Notes: generated by a model from the sequence alone, not told the origin. A stretch of DNA of 64,000 nucleotides from an uncultured SAR86 cluster bacterium (GCA_902560315.1 CACELG010000001.1:186001-250000); one strand, 5' to 3'. Shown: positions 22,111-36,096, counted from the first letter of the stretch. Numbers and translations are program-made.

Positions 22111-22980
22111 CTAAATTCCTGAATATGGATCTTGTTGATCCGATTTGCTTTTTTTAAACCTTTTGTATTCCCATGAATAATCTATCGGCCTTTTATTAAT
22201 AATTTCTTCAATCCCTTTATTGATAATTTGTGAGTGCTTACTATCATTATAGATGCTTTTATTAGTCATTTCTAACGTAACAGTTAAATAATTGTCTTTA
22301 TTGGAGTTAATGTAAAAATAAACTATAGGGCATCCTGTTTTTAAAGCCAGACTTTGAACTAAAGTTGTCGAATATGCATCCCTATTGAAAAACTTAATGT
22401 ATTCTCCCATTCCTCTTTGTGGAACTTGGTCTGCCGCAAAACATATAACCTTATTTTGTTTTAATGCTTTATATATTTTCCTTACGCCTGTAATAGAAGT
22501 TTCTACACAAATAGATCCATCTGATTCTCTTTTATTTTTAACAAACATATCAAGGGCTTTATTTTTTATTTTTTTATATAAACTTACAGTTACTGTTTGG
22601 GAGCAGATCCAGGCAAGTAACATATCAACACTTCTATTATGGAGCGCAACTAGAATCATGCCCTTTCCTTGAAGTATATAATTGTTCAGTAGAAAGTTGT
22701 TTTCGATTCTGAAGATCATCTCATTTGAATCGTGAGTATTACTTCCCCATGTGTAAATAGTTTCATATCCCGAAATTAAAGATTCGCGAATACTTAGTTT
22801 TGCTAATAATTCAATGTTTAAATTATTTAGGTCAGGATAAGCGATTTTAAGGTTAATTTTTGTGATTTTATATGAGACAAATAGTTTGTAAATTCGTGTA
22901 TACAAATAAATATCTATTAAGATTACAAAAAAAGCTCTTGGTAGCCTAGAAAGTATGTAAAATAATGTTTTTATCATCAA
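22111..22980 (-). CDS. LpxL/HtrB-like lysophospholipid (lauroyl) acyltransferase
   Basis: VALHNRSVDMLLAW (HxxxxD), FAADQVPQRGMGEYIKFF. Confidence 0.82.
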   Translation of the reverse strand: MMIKTLFYILSRLPRAFFVILIDIYLYTRIYKLFVSYKITKINLKIAYPDLNNLNIELLAKLSIRESLISGYETIYTWGSNTHDSNEMIFRIENNFLLNNYILQGKGMILVALHNRSVDMLLAWICSQTVTVSLYKKIKNKALDMFVKNKRESDGSICVETSITGVRKIYKALKQNKVICFAADQVPQRGMGEYIKFFNRDAYSTTLVQSLALKTGCPIVYFYINSNKDNYLTVTLEMTNKSIYNDSKHSQIINKGIEEIINKRPIDYSWEYKRFKKSKSDQQDPYSGI

Positions 22981-22981
22981 C

Positions 22982-23012
22982 TTTATGATTTAGCATGATA
23001 TATAATCATAAA
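22982..23012. repeat. 9-bp perfect inverted repeat between divergent acyltransferase and glycyl-tRNA synthetase genes
   Basis: TTTATGATT (22982-22990) / AATCATAAA (23004-23012). Confidence 0.5.
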
Positions 23013-23093
23013 TAGATAAAATATACAAAAATTATTTATTTAATTGAAAAAAAGTAAAAAATAGACATTTGTTGATAAAAGGAGTTAAATAAA

Positions 23094-24440
23094 GTGCCAG
23101 CTAAAAATATGGATGAAATTGTTGCTTTATGTAAAAGAAGAGGCTTTATATTTCAATCAAGCGAAATATATGGCGGTCTTCAAGGCACATATGATTTTGG
23201 TCCTCTTGGTGTTGAGTTAAAAAATAATCTTAAAAATGCATGGTGGGAGGCTATGGTCTATGAAAATGATAATATTGAGGGCCTAGATTCATCAATTTTA
23301 ACAAATCCCCTAGTCTTAAAGTATTCAGGCCACGAAGAAACCTTCTCTGATCCTATGGTCGACTGCAAATCATGCAATTTAAGGTTTAGAGAGGATCAAG
23401 TTCCAGATCATTGCAAAAAAGAGGATTTAACTGAACCTAGACAGTTTAATCTTATGTTTAAAACAAGTGTTGGACCATTAGAGGATGGATCTAATTATGC
23501 ATATCTTAGGCCAGAAACAGCGCAACAAATATTTACAAATTTTAAGAATGTATTAGATTCTACTTCTAAACCAATACCATTTGGTATAGCTCAAATTGGT
23601 AAAGCATTTAGAAATGAAATAACACCAAGAAATTTTATATTTAGGGTTAGAGAGTTTGAACAAATGGAATTAGAATACTTTGTAATGCCAGGTGAAGATG
23701 AAGATGCTCATGATCTATGGGTACAAAAAAGAATAGATTGGTGGAGTAATCAAGGTGTACCCATAGAAAGTATTGAGTTGTACGATGTACCCACTGATGA
23801 ATTAGCACATTATTCTAAAAAGACAGTTGATTTAATGTATAAGTTTCCTCATGGATTAGAAGAACTTGAGGGCATTGCTAACAGAACAGATTTTGATCTA
23901 GGCTCGCACTCTAAAAAACAGGATGAACTTAAAATATCTTCAAATGTAATGAAAAACAAACACTCTAATAGCAAGATGGCTGTTCAAAACGATTCAGGTG
24001 ATTGGATTGTTCCTTATGTAATTGAGCCATCTGCGGGTGTTGAAAGAGGGTTTCTAGCAATTTTAAATGAAGCGTATACAAATGAGGAATTAGAGGATGG
24101 AAAAAATAGGATAGTATTAAGACTTAAACCTCATTTATCACCGATAAAAGCTGCAGTTATACCACTAAAGAAGAATGATAAGAATATTGTTAATAATGCG
24201 AAGAAAATAAAAAATGATCTTCAAAAAATGGGTTTAGGTAGAATAATTCTTGAAAATACTGGCAATATAGGAAAAAGTTATAGAAAACATGATGAAATAG
24301 GAACACCTTTATGTATAACTGTTGACTTTGATACTCTTGAGGATAATTCAGTAACCTTAAGAGACAGGGACACAATGGTCCAAACAAGGCTTCAAATTAG
24401 TGAGTTAGCTATGTATATAATGGATTTGGTTAAGAAATAA
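23094..24440 (+). CDS. glyS: Glycyl-tRNA synthetase, single-chain (alpha2) type
   Basis: GTG start; [93 protein letters not shown]; matches the alpha2 GlyRS rather than GlyQ/GlyS. Confidence 0.95.
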   Translation: MPAKNMDEIVALCKRRGFIFQSSEIYGGLQGTYDFGPLGVELKNNLKNAWWEAMVYENDNIEGLDSSILTNPLVLKYSGHEETFSDPMVDCKSCNLRFREDQVPDHCKKEDLTEPRQFNLMFKTSVGPLEDGSNYAYLRPETAQQIFTNFKNVLDSTSKPIPFGIAQIGKAFRNEITPRNFIFRVREFEQMELEYFVMPGEDEDAHDLWVQKRIDWWSNQGVPIESIELYDVPTDELAHYSKKTVDLMYKFPHGLEELEGIANRTDFDLGSHSKKQDELKISSNVMKNKHSNSKMAVQNDSGDWIVPYVIEPSAGVERGFLAILNEAYTNEELEDGKNRIVLRLKPHLSPIKAAVIPLKKNDKNIVNNAKKIKNDLQKMGLGRIILENTGNIGKSYRKHDEIGTPLCITVDFDTLEDNSVTLRDRDTMVQTRLQISELAMYIMDLVKK

Positions 24441-24442
24441 TA

Positions 24443-28144
<3,702 letters not shown>

Positions 28145-28145
28145 T

Positions 28146-29249
28146 TTAAATAAGAAGTGGCATTACAACATATTTTAAATCACTAGAATTAGGATCAGTA
28201 ATTAGGCAGCTTTTTTCTGAACCAAAGAAATTAATCTCGATTTTCTCAGAATCTAGTGTAGATAAAATTTCTTGTAAATAATTAACGTTGAATGCTATAT
28301 CGATTTCTTCTCCCTTATATTCGCATTCAACATTTTCTTCGCCCTGTTCTTTTTCTGGATTATTTGCAGAAATGTTTAAAGAATTTTCTTTTGTTAAAAT
28401 TCTCACTCCTTTGTATTTTTCACTCGATAACACGCTAACCCTGCTTAGGCTTTCAGAGAAGTTTTTTCTATCCACAACCAATAAAGAGCTTTCACCCGAT
28501 GGAATGACTTGTTCGTAATCAGGAAATTTACCTTCTATTAATTTGCTAACAAATGTGGTGCCAGAAACATTTGCTGCGATAGATGTCTGTCCAAGTTTAA
28601 TAACAACATTTTCAGAACCTTCTCCAACTAATTTTCCTATTTCATTAATTGACTTCCTGGGAACAATTCCATTTGTTGATTCAGAAACAGCTTCATTTAA
28701 AGAAGAGTGTGCTAAAGCCAATCGATGAGCATCTGTTGCAACAGTTGTTATAGTTTTATCATCTATCAATAAAAAAAGTCCGTTTAAATAATGTCTCCAA
28801 TCTTGGTTTCCCATAGCAAATGCTGTTTTAGAGATTAACGTCTTAAGATTTTGTGATGAGATATTGATTTGAGATTGGGTTTCTTCTGTTTCAAATACAG
28901 GAAAATCTTCGCTTGGTAGTGTTGAAAGGTTATATTTTCCTGATTCGGTTTCGATTCTAAGATTGTCTCCATCCAAAAAAAAGTGTATTTCAGTCATATC
29001 TGGTAATAATCTACATAAATCACTCAGTTTTCTTGCAGGAGCTGTTGTTTTTCCACCACTTTTAAAGTTGGATATAGTTGATGTTGTTGAAATTTCGCTT
29101 TCTAAGTCAGTTGCGGTTAACTTTAGGGATGATTCATCTACCTCAAATAAAACGTTTGATAAAATTGGTAATGTTTGTCTTTTTTCAACGACTCCCAGGG
29201 TTTGATTTAAAGACTTAACAACCTCTTCTTTTGTGATATAAAAATCCAT
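28146..29249 (-). CDS. dnaN: DNA polymerase III beta subunit (sliding clamp)
   Basis: VEKRQTLPILSNVL, LRRL-type C-terminus VVMPLLI, TDAHRLAL. Confidence 0.95.
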   Translation of the reverse strand: MDFYITKEEVVKSLNQTLGVVEKRQTLPILSNVLFEVDESSLKLTATDLESEISTTSTISNFKSGGKTTAPARKLSDLCRLLPDMTEIHFFLDGDNLRIETESGKYNLSTLPSEDFPVFETEETQSQINISSQNLKTLISKTAFAMGNQDWRHYLNGLFLLIDDKTITTVATDAHRLALAHSSLNEAVSESTNGIVPRKSINEIGKLVGEGSENVVIKLGQTSIAANVSGTTFVSKLIEGKFPDYEQVIPSGESSLLVVDRKNFSESLSRVSVLSSEKYKGVRILTKENSLNISANNPEKEQGEENVECEYKGEEIDIAFNVNYLQEILSTLDSEKIEINFFGSEKSCLITDPNSSDLKYVVMPLLI

Positions 29250-30541
29250 TAGTTTGTTAGTGCTCTATTGAGATTTCTGTAATCTTCTTCGTGGGATGGG
29301 TTCTCTTTTCTAAGCTCTTTAATTTTTTTACATGCGTGCAAAACTGTGGTGTGATCCCTTCCATTATAAGCCTCACCAATTTCTGGTAGGCTATGATTTG
29401 TAAGCTCTTTTGTTAGAGCCATTGCCATTTGTCTTGGTCTTGTTATGGATCTACTTCTACGTTTAGATAATAAATCTGATAACTTAATGTTGTAATATTC
29501 TGCAACTGTTTTTTGGATGTTTTCTACACTTACCATTTTTGCAGAAATTACAAAAAGATCTTTAAGCGCATCCTTAACAAGAGCTAAATCAACCTCTTGG
29601 TTAGTAAACCTTGCGTTGGCGACAACTCTTTTAAGGGCTCCTTCTAATTCTCTAATGTTCGATCTGATTCTTTGTGCAATGTAAATCGCACAGTCATTCG
29701 GAAGAGAGACCCCCATTGAAGAAGCCTTTTTTAACAAAACTGCGGCTCTAGTCTCAAGCTCTGGGGGATCAATCACAACCGGTAGACCCCAACCAAGTCT
29801 TGATTTTAATCTTTCCTCTAGTCCATCAATTTCTTTTGGGTATTTGTCGCAAGTCAATATCATTTGATTGTTTCTATCTAATAATGCATTAAATGTGTGA
29901 AAAAACTCTTCTTGGGATTGTTCTTTTCCAGCAAAAAACTGTATGTCATCGATTAAAAGAGCGTCGGCATTTCTATAAAAAGATTTAAACTCACTCATCG
30001 CGCCAAGCTGGAGTGCTTTTACCATATCTGAAACAAACTTTTCTGAGTGAACATAAACGATTCTTTTTTTGGGCTCGTTCTTTAAAATTTCATTTCCAAC
30101 TGCGTGCATAAGGTGGGTTTTTCCCAGGCCTACGCCCCCATAAATAAACAACGGGTTATAGTCTCCCTTTGGGTTAGCGGCAACCTGTTTTGCTGCTGCT
30201 AAAGCCAAGTGGTTGGATTTGCCCTCAACAAAACTTGAAAATGTATAGCCCTCAACAAGCTTAACTCCAGAGCTTTGTTTGTTTTTGTATTTATCAACAA
30301 ATGTTTCTTTTGTGTGAGTTTTAAAAACTAAATTTATATTTTTCTTAGCTTCGGTTTTTAAAATAGACTTTATATCTTTTGCATAATTTTTTTCTATGTA
30401 ATCTAATATAAAATCGTTTGGAGCGACTAGCTCCAAAGTGTTTTTATCAATGTTAGCCTTAAGGGGCCTAATCCAAGTATTGAAATCTTCTTGCGATAGT
30501 GTGTTTTCAAGCTTTTCTGAGCACTTATTCCAAAGTTCCAA
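29249..30541 (-). CDS. dnaA: Chromosomal replication initiator DnaA
   Basis: [43 protein letters not shown]. Confidence 0.98.
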   Translation of the reverse strand: MELWNKCSEKLENTLSQEDFNTWIRPLKANIDKNTLELVAPNDFILDYIEKNYAKDIKSILKTEAKKNINLVFKTHTKETFVDKYKNKQSSGVKLVEGYTFSSFVEGKSNHLALAAAKQVAANPKGDYNPLFIYGGVGLGKTHLMHAVGNEILKNEPKKRIVYVHSEKFVSDMVKALQLGAMSEFKSFYRNADALLIDDIQFFAGKEQSQEEFFHTFNALLDRNNQMILTCDKYPKEIDGLEERLKSRLGWGLPVVIDPPELETRAAVLLKKASSMGVSLPNDCAIYIAQRIRSNIRELEGALKRVVANARFTNQEVDLALVKDALKDLFVISAKMVSVENIQKTVAEYYNIKLSDLLSKRRSRSITRPRQMAMALTKELTNHSLPEIGEAYNGRDHTTVLHACKKIKELRKENPSHEEDYRNLNRALTN

Positions 30542-30554
30542 TTCTTTCTCCTAT

Positions 30555-30570
30555 TAGACTAGATAGTCTA
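30555..30570. repeat. Inverted repeat TAGACTA-GA-TAGTCTA in the dnaA-rpmH intergenic
   Basis: Perfect 7-bp arms, 2-nt spacer; ATAGTCTATT (30563-30572) recurs exactly at 30651-30660. Confidence 0.6.
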
Positions 30571-30615
30571 TTAAAAAACTCACAAGATATCTACAGAATA
30601 AATATAGGAATTTTC

Positions 30616-30624
30616 TGTGGATAA
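30616..30624 (-). promoter_or_regulatory. DnaA box (TTATCCACA on the minus strand)
   Basis: TGTGGATAA on + strand; exact match to consensus, between dnaA and rpmH. Confidence 0.75.
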
Positions 30625-30685
30625 GTTGTATATAAAAAAAGTTATCTTTTATAGTCTATTTTCTGGCTTTCAAAAATTAATGCGC

Positions 30686-30691
30686 TATAAT
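30686..30691 (+). promoter_or_regulatory. Candidate -10 element (TATAAT) of the rpmH promoter
   Basis: Exact TATAAT 30 bp upstream of the rpmH ATG; no strong -35 seen. Confidence 0.4.
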
Positions 30692-30720
30692 TCTCATCAC
30701 TTTTTGACCTTAAATTTATT

Positions 30721-30855
30721 ATGAAAAGAACTTTCCAACCAAGCAACCTTAAAAGAAAAAGAACTCATGGGTTTCGAGCAAGAATGGCCACCAAGGCAGG
30801 AAGGGCTGTTTTATCTAATAGAAGAAAAAAAGGCAGGAAAGTTCTTAGCGCATAA
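30721..30855 (+). CDS. rpmH: 50S ribosomal protein L34
   Basis: [44 protein letters not shown]; not in the ORF track (short). Confidence 0.98.
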   Translation: MKRTFQPSNLKRKRTHGFRARMATKAGRAVLSNRRKKGRKVLSA

Positions 30856-30856
30856 T

Positions 30857-31174
30857 TTGTCTGGTTCAAATCAAAAATTTAATTCTTTTAATTGTATTTA
30901 TTCAAGTAAAAATTTCAGGCTTTTTTATAAATCATCATCAAAAAGCGGTTTAGAGATTTCAATATCAAAAAAATATTTTAGGTTGGCTGTAAAAAGAAAT
31001 AAAATAAAAAGACAGGTAAAAGAAATTTTTCGTTCGCTTAATATTGTTATTCCAAGAGATGTGGTTGTTATTTTTTCTGTATTTAGGCCTTTTGGAGAGT
31101 TATCATATGAAAAAGCTTTGTTAGAGATTGATGAAGCAGCAAAGTCATTGTCGGGTGATTTAAGTTTAAAATGA
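30857..31174 (+). CDS. rnpA: Ribonuclease P protein component
   Basis: RLAVKRNKIKRQVKEIFR (RNR motif) downstream of rpmH; TTG at 30857 proposed as start, the longer ATG at 30767 lies inside rpmH. Confidence 0.85.
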   Translation: MSGSNQKFNSFNCIYSSKNFRLFYKSSSKSGLEISISKKYFRLAVKRNKIKRQVKEIFRSLNIVIPRDVVVIFSVFRPFGELSYEKALLEIDEAAKSLSGDLSLK

Positions 31175-32715
31175 ATATTAGAAGCCTTTATTTAATTGTT
31201 ATTGTTCTATCATCGCTTGGTCTTTTGTATGAGTGGAACTCAGATCAAAAAAACCAGTCCATTGAAGATCATTTGTCATCTGTTAAATCGTCTGAATATA
31301 TAGAAAATTCTGATTATGTTTCAATAGAAAATGATTTGCTTTCTTTGGTTATTTCTATTTCTGGTGGGTCTATTGTTGAATCGAGATTGAAGAAATATCC
31401 TGTAGAAAATGTTGACGATTCTGTTGGTTTTAGGGTGTTTGGTTCTTCTGAAAGCACTTCTTTTAAGTATTATTTTAAAAGTGGTTTTACTGGGATTGTT
31501 CCAGAATATCGGCTATATGATCTTGGGGATGGGTATGTTGAGTTATTGGACGAGGGTCTGGGTGTTTCAAAAAGAATATCTTTTTCAGACTCACCTTATG
31601 AGGTTTCTATTTATGACTCCTCGTCTACAGGAATAAAGGGCAAGTCTTATGCTGGTCTTTACAGGTCAGATGGTAGGGCGCTTGACTTAAAAAGAGGTGC
31701 TCTTGAGGGTGGGATGATGAACAACAGCTCTTACGAAGGTGTTGCTATTAGCTCTGAGTCAGACCCCTATACAACATTAAGGTTGAGCAGAATAGATGAG
31801 CCTGTTGAGGTGTTATCAAGGTCGGGGTGGATTGGTTTTATTCAAAAATATTTCTTCGCTGCTCTTTTGGGTTCAGATGAGTATATATATAACTATTATG
31901 TTTTACCAAAGGAGTCTGGATTTTTTAGAATGGGTTACACTGTTGAAGGGTCGTCAGCCTCTAATGTGGTTTATGGTCATGAGCACAGACTTTTTGTTGG
32001 GCCTAAAATAAGGAAAGATTTGATGCAACGGGCGGATAATTTGGAGCTTGCTATTGATATGGGTTGGTTTTGGTTTTTAGCACAACCAATGGTTTTTGTG
32101 ATGGATTTTATAAATGGTTATGTTAATAGCTGGGGTCTAACAATTATTATTTTTACTCTTTTTATTAAGCTTTTGTTTTGGCCTGTGACTGCAAAGAGCT
32201 TTAAGTCTATGGCCGCACTGAGAAAAATAACGCCGGAATTAAACGAAATAAAAGAAAGGTTTAAAAACGATCGCCAAAGCCAGGGCACTGAAACCATGAA
32301 GTTGATGAAGAAACACGGAGCAAATCCTTTGGGTGGCTGTTTGCCATTGTTAATTCAAATGCCGTTTTTTATTGGTTTCTTTTTTGCGTTGAGGGAGATG
32401 GTTGAGCTTAGGTTTAGCACTTTGGGTTTTTGGACGGATCTTTCGGCACCAGACCCGTATTTTGTTTTACCTGCCACTTTCGGTTTGTTAATGGTTTTAA
32501 CTCAAAGGTTAAATCCGCAGCCGGCCGGTATGGATCCGACACAGGCCCAGGTTATGAAATATATGCCTGTTATGTTTTCTGTTTTCTTTTTGTTTTTTCC
32601 GGCCGCTCTTTGTTTGTATACGGTTGTAAACACCGGAGTACAGCTTGCACAGCAAGGCTACTTATATAAGAAACATGGTGCTTTGGGAATGGGTCATGGG
32701 CCTGGTGCAGGTTAG
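31171..32715 (+). CDS. yidC: Membrane protein insertase YidC
   Basis: GWFWFLAQPMVFVMDFINGYVNSWGLTIIIFTLFIKLLFWPVTAKSFKSMAALRKITPE. Confidence 0.97.
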   Translation: MNIRSLYLIVIVLSSLGLLYEWNSDQKNQSIEDHLSSVKSSEYIENSDYVSIENDLLSLVISISGGSIVESRLKKYPVENVDDSVGFRVFGSSESTSFKYYFKSGFTGIVPEYRLYDLGDGYVELLDEGLGVSKRISFSDSPYEVSIYDSSSTGIKGKSYAGLYRSDGRALDLKRGALEGGMMNNSSYEGVAISSESDPYTTLRLSRIDEPVEVLSRSGWIGFIQKYFFAALLGSDEYIYNYYVLPKESGFFRMGYTVEGSSASNVVYGHEHRLFVGPKIRKDLMQRADNLELAIDMGWFWFLAQPMVFVMDFINGYVNSWGLTIIIFTLFIKLLFWPVTAKSFKSMAALRKITPELNEIKERFKNDRQSQGTETMKLMKKHGANPLGGCLPLLIQMPFFIGFFFALREMVELRFSTLGFWTDLSAPDPYFVLPATFGLLMVLTQRLNPQPAGMDPTQAQVMKYMPVMFSVFFLFFPAALCLYTVVNTGVQLAQQGYLYKKHGALGMGHGPGAG

Positions 32716-32717
32716 TT

Positions 32718-34034
32718 GTGTCAACGGTATTTGCTTTAGCTACTCCGCCAGCTAAATCAGCAATATGTGTTTTTAGGGTTTCGGGTCCTGGATGCCACAA
32801 ATATCTTAAAAAGTTAATTAAAAATAAAGGTTTCGATGTTGGTCGGTTTCATGTCCGGGGTTTTTTTTATAATGATGTTTTGATTGATAAGGCTGGTTTG
32901 GTCGTTTTTAAGGGGCCTAACAGCTATACAGGCGAAGACTCTTTTGAGGTCTACGCTCATGGAAGCTTGGGGGTTATGTCTTCTTTTATTAAGTCTTTCA
33001 AAGGTGTGGGGTTTGAGGAGGCGGTTGGTGGGGAGTTTACTAAGCGTGCTTTTTTAAACAACAAAATTAGTTTAAATGAGGCTGAATCTGTTGCAGATTT
33101 GATTGATTCTGTGGATGAGATTGGTGTTACTTTGTCTGGTGGCTCTTTGTTTGGTGAGATGTCTAAGAATATTGTTGCTTTTGCTGATGAGTTGGATCAG
33201 ATAAGAGTAAGGGTTGAAGCGGAAATAGATTTTTCTGATGAAGGCCAAGAGTATATGGATGAGTCTGTGGTTGGTGATGTAAACAAATTAAAAAATAAAT
33301 TTGATCTTTTTGTGGGTGGTTGTGTAAATAAAAAAGTTTGTTCCCAAAAAAACAATGTCTTGTTGGTTGGTCCAGTTAATTCCGGTAAATCGTCTGTTTT
33401 CAATCGCTTGCTTGGTTTTGAGAGGGCGTTGGTTTCCAGTGTTCCTGGAACGACTAGGGATATTGTCAGTAGTGAATTATTTTATGAGTCATCTTCATTT
33501 TCAATTTTCGACTCTGCTGGTTTGAGGGACACCTCAGATGTTGTTGAAAAAGCTGGTATAGAGCTTTCTTTGTCTGAAATTAATCAGGCTGATTTGGTGG
33601 TTGGTGTTTTTGATGAAAATGATGTTGTTTTAATAAAAAAATTTAAGGATTTGTGTTGTGATGTGCCTTTTATTTCTGTTCAAAATAAAATAGATATTAG
33701 TCCTTTGTTTGATAATGGTGTTTTTGATTGCTTTGTTTCTGCAAAGACTGGTGAGGGTTTTGATGTTTTAAAGGGTTTGATTGTTTCTGGGTTCAAAAAG
33801 GGAATTAAAAAAGAAGATTATAAATTCATAGTGAGGGATAGGCATGAAAATTTGTTTGAATCTGTTGTTGATGTTTTAGACCAGGTTTTAAATAATTTAA
33901 ATAATGGTGAGTCTTTAGAGCTTGTTGCGGAAGATCTTAAAATTGCTAGGGGTTTTTTGGATGAGTTGGTGGGTAGGAAGTTTTCTGATTCTTTGCTGGG
34001 GGATATATTTAATAATTATTGTATTGGTAAGTAG
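32718..34034 (+). CDS. mnmE: tRNA modification GTPase MnmE
   Basis: GPVNSGKSSVFNRLLG, VSSVPGTTRD, C-terminal CIGK; GTG start. Confidence 0.96.
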   Translation: MSTVFALATPPAKSAICVFRVSGPGCHKYLKKLIKNKGFDVGRFHVRGFFYNDVLIDKAGLVVFKGPNSYTGEDSFEVYAHGSLGVMSSFIKSFKGVGFEEAVGGEFTKRAFLNNKISLNEAESVADLIDSVDEIGVTLSGGSLFGEMSKNIVAFADELDQIRVRVEAEIDFSDEGQEYMDESVVGDVNKLKNKFDLFVGGCVNKKVCSQKNNVLLVGPVNSGKSSVFNRLLGFERALVSSVPGTTRDIVSSELFYESSSFSIFDSAGLRDTSDVVEKAGIELSLSEINQADLVVGVFDENDVVLIKKFKDLCCDVPFISVQNKIDISPLFDNGVFDCFVSAKTGEGFDVLKGLIVSGFKKGIKKEDYKFIVRDRHENLFESVVDVLDQVLNNLNNGESLELVAEDLKIARGFLDELVGRKFSDSLLGDIFNNYCIGK

Positions 34035-34248
34035 ATAACCTGTTAGTTTTTTGTTGTTTTTTTTATGGTTTTTTTTTAGTTAACAGTTTGTTAACCGTGA
34101 TTTAAAGCGAGTAGAACATGGTTATACAACTTTTATAATCACCGAAATCCCTTAGTGGAGAAGCAAAATAAATACTTATAAACAAAAAAATCAAACCTAA
34201 TAGAAATAACAAAAAGTATATAATATAGATATTATTATTTAATTATTT
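34035..34248. other. mnmE-mnmG intergenic: T-rich to A-rich switch, GTTAAC-N5-GTTAAC repeat, weak DnaA-box-like sites; candidate replication-related region
   Basis: GTTAACAGTTTGTTAAC at 34079-34095; TTATAAACA (34176-34184, one mismatch to TTATNCACA); very AT-rich right end. Confidence 0.35.
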
Positions 34249-36096
34249 ATGTATAAATTCGATGTAATTGTTGTTGGCGCTGGTCATGCGGGTGTTGAGG
34301 CTGCTTATGCTGTTGACAGAATGGGACTCTCATGCGCCCTAGTTACCTTTGATCTAAAAACAATAGGTCAAATGTCATGCAACCCAGCAATAGGAGGACT
34401 AGGCAAATCACATATTGTAAGAGAGATCGAAGCAATGGGGGGGTTGATGCCTGTAGCAACAGATATGTCAGGCATTCAATATAGAACACTTAACACAAGA
34501 AAGGGAGATGCAGTTCAAGCTTTGAGGGTTCAATGCGACAGAGACCTTTATAAAAAAGCCGTTCAAAAAATTCTTAAAAAAACAAACATAGAAATCATCG
34601 AGGATGAGGTAATTGACCTTATAACAGACAAAAAAACAGTTAAAGGCGTTATTTCAAACAAGCATAAAATATTAGCAAAAAGAACAATCTTAACAACCGG
34701 AACTTTTTTAAACGGCAAGATGTATACAGGAGACGAGGTTACGCTTGGGGGTAGAGTTGGAGATGGTTCTGCGATACCACTTTCAGAAAAACTCTATAGT
34801 TTAAATATCCCAATGGGAAGATTGAAAACAGGAACACCAGCAAGAATAAAATTATCAAGCATCAACTTAAACAAAATGGAAGAACAACCTGGTGAAAAAC
34901 CAACCCCTTGGATGTCTCTTTACAACAGACCAAAAAAACACCAAAAACAACTATCTTGTTTTATAACAAGAACCAACAAAAAAACCCATCAAATAATTGA
35001 AAAAAATACACACCTTTCTGCAATGTACTCTGGAAATATAGTTGGAACCGGACCTAGATACTGCCCCTCAATTGAAGACAAAGTAAATAAATTTAAAAAC
35101 AAAGAAAGCCACCAGATTTTTATTGAACCAGAAGGAATCAACAAAGACCTCGTTTACCCAAACGGAATATCAACAAGCCTCCCAAAAAAAACACAAGAGA
35201 GTTTTATTTATTCAATAAAAGGACTAGAGAATGCCAATATCACCGAGTATGGCTATGCTGTTGAGTACGATTTCATAGACCCGAGAAGTATAAAACAAAG
35301 CCTAGAAACAAAATTTTTCAAAAATTTTTATTTAGCCGGACAGATTAATGGGACAACCGGCTATGAAGAAGCGGCGGCACAGGGGCTAATGGCAGGAGTT
35401 AATGCAGCAAGGTCAATCCAAAAAAAAACAGAGGTTGTTTTAGAGAGAAGCGAAGCCTATATAGGGGTGTTAATAGACGACCTTACAAACCATGGAATAA
35501 CCGAACCATATAGAATGTTTACAAGCAGAGCAGAACATAGACTCCTTTTATCACAAAACAACGCTGAGCAAAGATTGCTGCTTAAAGCTTTTGGCCTAGG
35601 CTTGATTGAAAAAAACAGAAAAACAGAATATATAAAAAAAGAACATGAATATAAAGAGTTTATAAAAAACACCCTGAAAAAAACAAAAACCAAGTCTTTT
35701 ATAAACAACAAAAATGAGAAAATTGATTTACCAGAGAAAAAAAACATCATCGAATTGCTTAAAAGAACAGACATAGACAACAAAAAAATTTACAAAACAA
35801 AAACAAACGAAAAAAAGCTTTTTGAAAGAGCGGCAAGGGAAGCAAAATACGAAGGATATATCGAAAAACAATTAAGAGAAATTAAAAAAACAAAAAAACA
35901 AAACAAGAAAAAAATTCCATCAAACCTTAACTATTTAAACATAGCCGGGCTTTCTAATGAAGTAAAAGAAAAACTCACAAACCAGAAACCAGAAACAATT
36001 GGTATGGCCTCAAGACTAGAGGGCGTAACCCCAGCGGCTGTTAATCTAATACTAATACATTTGAAAAAAAACGAGCTGCAAAAACAAAATGCATAA
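34249..36096 (+). CDS. mnmG: tRNA uridine-5-carboxymethylaminomethyl(34) synthesis enzyme MnmG
   Basis: DVIVVGAGHAGVEAAYA, CNPAIGGLGKSHIVREIEAMGG, FTSRAEHRLLLSQNNAEQRL. Confidence 0.97.
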   Translation: MYKFDVIVVGAGHAGVEAAYAVDRMGLSCALVTFDLKTIGQMSCNPAIGGLGKSHIVREIEAMGGLMPVATDMSGIQYRTLNTRKGDAVQALRVQCDRDLYKKAVQKILKKTNIEIIEDEVIDLITDKKTVKGVISNKHKILAKRTILTTGTFLNGKMYTGDEVTLGGRVGDGSAIPLSEKLYSLNIPMGRLKTGTPARIKLSSINLNKMEEQPGEKPTPWMSLYNRPKKHQKQLSCFITRTNKKTHQIIEKNTHLSAMYSGNIVGTGPRYCPSIEDKVNKFKNKESHQIFIEPEGINKDLVYPNGISTSLPKKTQESFIYSIKGLENANITEYGYAVEYDFIDPRSIKQSLETKFFKNFYLAGQINGTTGYEEAAAQGLMAGVNAARSIQKKTEVVLERSEAYIGVLIDDLTNHGITEPYRMFTSRAEHRLLLSQNNAEQRLLLKAFGLGLIEKNRKTEYIKKEHEYKEFIKNTLKKTKTKSFINNKNEKIDLPEKKNIIELLKRTDIDNKKIYKTKTNEKKLFERAAREAKYEGYIEKQLREIKKTKKQNKKKIPSNLNYLNIAGLSNEVKEKLTNQKPETIGMASRLEGVTPAAVNLILIHLKKNELQKQNA

